Assembly (NCBI GenBank): GCA_041675865.1
Contig: JBAYTA010000038.1
Coordinates: 1 to 15,929 of the forward strand
Direction: 5' to 3'
DNA from: DUVT01 sp041675865
GTDB taxonomy: Bacteria > Bacillota_I > Bacilli_A > ML615J-28 > CAG-698
DNA: 15,929 bases
Positions 15,063 through 15,929 of this stretch are shown piece by piece. Both the position numbers and the translations under genes were made by a program. The first letter of the stretch is position 1. Every line of letters begins with the position of its first letter. Below the pieces are notes generated by a model. It had not been told where the DNA came from. It saw only the letters and a list, made by a program, of their open reading frames with translations, and did no database searches.

Positions 15063-15821
15063 ATGAAAAAAGCTGTGTTATTACTTCATGGCTGGTTAAG
15101 TGATGTAAATGATTTTGATAACTTAATTCCAAAACTAAATACAATGTATGATCATATTGAAAAGGTAACATACTCTGGGCATGGTGATGATGACCCCAAT
15201 AATTTTAATGATGAAGAGACTTTTTCTAATTTAGAAAATATTTTTAGAAATCTGCAATTACAATATGAGATAATTGATGTTATTGGCTTTTCTATGGGCG
15301 GAGCATTAGCAGTTTATTTAAGTCAACATTTTGCTTTCAATAAATTAGTTTTATTAGCACCTGCTAATAAGTACTTAAACTTTAAATTTACTTTATCAAG
15401 GCTTAAACATTTTTTTAGAACAGTCTATTTGTATCAAAAAGCAGTTATAGCAAAAGATGATGAAGCTAAAGAACAATATAGAACAAGTTTAGAAAATGTT
15501 TTTGAAGATGATAAATTTAGTCTTTCTTTCGCAAAAGAAAAATACTTACATCGTTATTTTAGAAATTCATTTAAAACATTTAGAAGAGTTATTAAAAGAG
15601 TAAATGCTTGTACAACTTCAATCAAAAATCCATTATTTATTGCTTGGGGTAACTTTGATCAATTAGTTCCTGAGACCTCCCCTAAAGAGTTATATGATAT
15701 TTGTACAAATGAGAATAAGAAGTTTGTTGTCTATGAAGAAATGTCACATACATTAATTCTTGCAAAGAATTCAGATAAATTAGTAAATGATATTATAGAT
15801 TTTTTGGGTTCTATAAAATAG
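15063..15821 (+). CDS. Alpha/beta hydrolase, carboxylesterase-like
   Basis: The 252-residue protein has the complete alpha/beta hydrolase signature: LLLHGWL (6-12) for the oxyanion hole, GFSMGG (75-80) with nucleophile S77, WGNFDQLVP (195-203) with D199, and MSHTL (227-231) with H229. A basic, aromatic-rich helical cap covers about 103-185. No signal peptide is seen, so it should be cytoplasmic. The fold resembles small Gram-positive carboxylesterases and monoacylglycerol lipases; the substrate is not evident. The ATG at 15063 is chosen because GAGGTG at 15052-15057 lies five bases upstream; a GTG at 15057 overlaps that ribosome site. It follows the racemase by 15 bases and ends in TAG just before a strong terminator. 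Confidence 0.9.
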   Translation: MKKAVLLLHGWLSDVNDFDNLIPKLNTMYDHIEKVTYSGHGDDDPNNFNDEETFSNLENIFRNLQLQYEIIDVIGFSMGGALAVYLSQHFAFNKLVLLAPANKYLNFKFTLSRLKHFFRTVYLYQKAVIAKDDEAKEQYRTSLENVFEDDKFSLSFAKEKYLHRYFRNSFKTFRRVIKRVNACTTSIKNPLFIAWGNFDQLVPETSPKELYDICTNENKKFVVYEEMSHTLILAKNSDKLVNDIIDFLGSIK

Positions 15822-15906
15822 TTTATGGTTTATAGAAAATTAAATAAAAAGTTTTATGGTCGATAACATCGAAAACCATAAAACTTTTTATTTTTGACCA
15901 TAAAAC
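15822..15906. repeat. Four-arm inverted/direct repeat around the terminator (TTTATGGT / ACCATAAA)
   Basis: The arm sequence occurs four times: 15822-15831 and 15851-15861 in one orientation, 15873-15884 and 15896-15906 in the other. Besides the main hairpin, 15822-15831 can pair with 15873-15882 (10 bp) and 15851-15861 with 15896-15906 (11 bp), so at least three exclusive hairpins are possible. Confidence 0.75.
15842..15895. terminator. Long perfect hairpin terminator after the alpha/beta hydrolase
   Basis: Bases 15842-15860 pair with 15875-15893 over 19 uninterrupted pairs (core GTTTTATGGT/ACCATAAAAC), with a four-bp inner stem (CGAT/ATCG, 15861-15871) in the loop and a T-run through 15895. 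The A-rich left foot would also make it work in the opposite direction. Confidence 0.88.
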
Positions 15907-15910
15907 ATTT

Positions 15911-15916
15911 TATAAT
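15911..15916 (+). promoter_or_regulatory. Possible -10 box at the right edge for a downstream transcript
   Basis: A perfect TATAAT follows the last repeat arm. No -35 is seen at 16-18 bases, and the window ends 13 bases later, so what it would transcribe is unknown. Confidence 0.25.
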
Positions 15917-15929
15917 AATGGATAAATAC

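Noticed and set aside
1..15929. CRISPR array, transposon, integrase, prophage, toxin-antitoxin or defence gene cluster
   Set aside because: No regularly spaced repeats, transposase motifs or terminal inverted repeats were seen, and the genes are housekeeping or metabolic with similar base composition throughout.
1..15929. tRNA or rRNA genes
   Set aside because: No cloverleaf with the GGTTCGAATCC-type T arm and no rRNA signature sequence was found on either strand by eye.

Overview
This is an AT-rich window (rough impression under 30% G+C) from a low-GC Gram-positive bacterium. It carries twelve well-supported genes plus the possible first codons of a thirteenth at the left edge. Gene content (AddAB recombination nuclease, family I pyrophosphatase, YqjM-type old yellow enzyme, DUF554 protein, yybP-ykoY riboswitch) fits Bacilli or wall-less and wall-poor relatives such as Acholeplasma- or Izemoplasma-like lineages and RF39-type Bacilli. 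Tryptophan is written TGG and no coding frame contains an internal TGA, so the mycoplasma code (UGA = Trp) is not in use. All twelve stops are TAA (10) or TAG (2). The assignment is inference from content, not from a marker gene.

Layout. 1-221: divergent intergenic region. On the minus strand it has a hairpin leader with a Shine-Dalgarno and an ATG running off the left edge; on the plus strand it has a promoter. 222-7548: a tightly packed plus-strand operon holding a divergent J-domain-like protein (HPD motif), addB, addA, a four-helix membrane protein and the manganese exporter mntP. It ends in a bidirectional terminator shared with the convergent gene namA (minus, 7575-8582). 8583-8759: divergent promoter region. 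8760-10032: family I inorganic pyrophosphatase and a DUF554 membrane protein. 10033-10226: a yybP-ykoY manganese riboswitch with an overlapping terminator, controlling a P2-type cation ATPase (10227-12824). 12932-15821: a three-gene unit with its own extended -10 promoter, encoding a P1/DmpA-type peptidase with an unusual N-terminal extension, an aspartate/glutamate racemase and an alpha/beta hydrolase. 15822-15929: a long terminator hairpin surrounded by further copies of its arms.

How the genes work together. AddA and AddB form one helicase-nuclease for double-strand break repair; the J-like protein and the small membrane protein are co-transcribed passengers of unknown role. Manganese is a recurring theme: mntP and the riboswitch-controlled ATPase are two unrelated export systems within about 5 kb, although only the ATPase shows the riboswitch. 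The last operon pairs a peptidase of a family known for unusual stereospecificity with an amino-acid racemase, which suggests, without proving, D-amino acid or modified-peptide handling.

Most of the window is ordinary core or near-core metabolism. The points that deserve a second look are the left-edge leader, the HPD protein beside addAB, the fused peptidase and its operon, and the multi-arm repeat at the right end.
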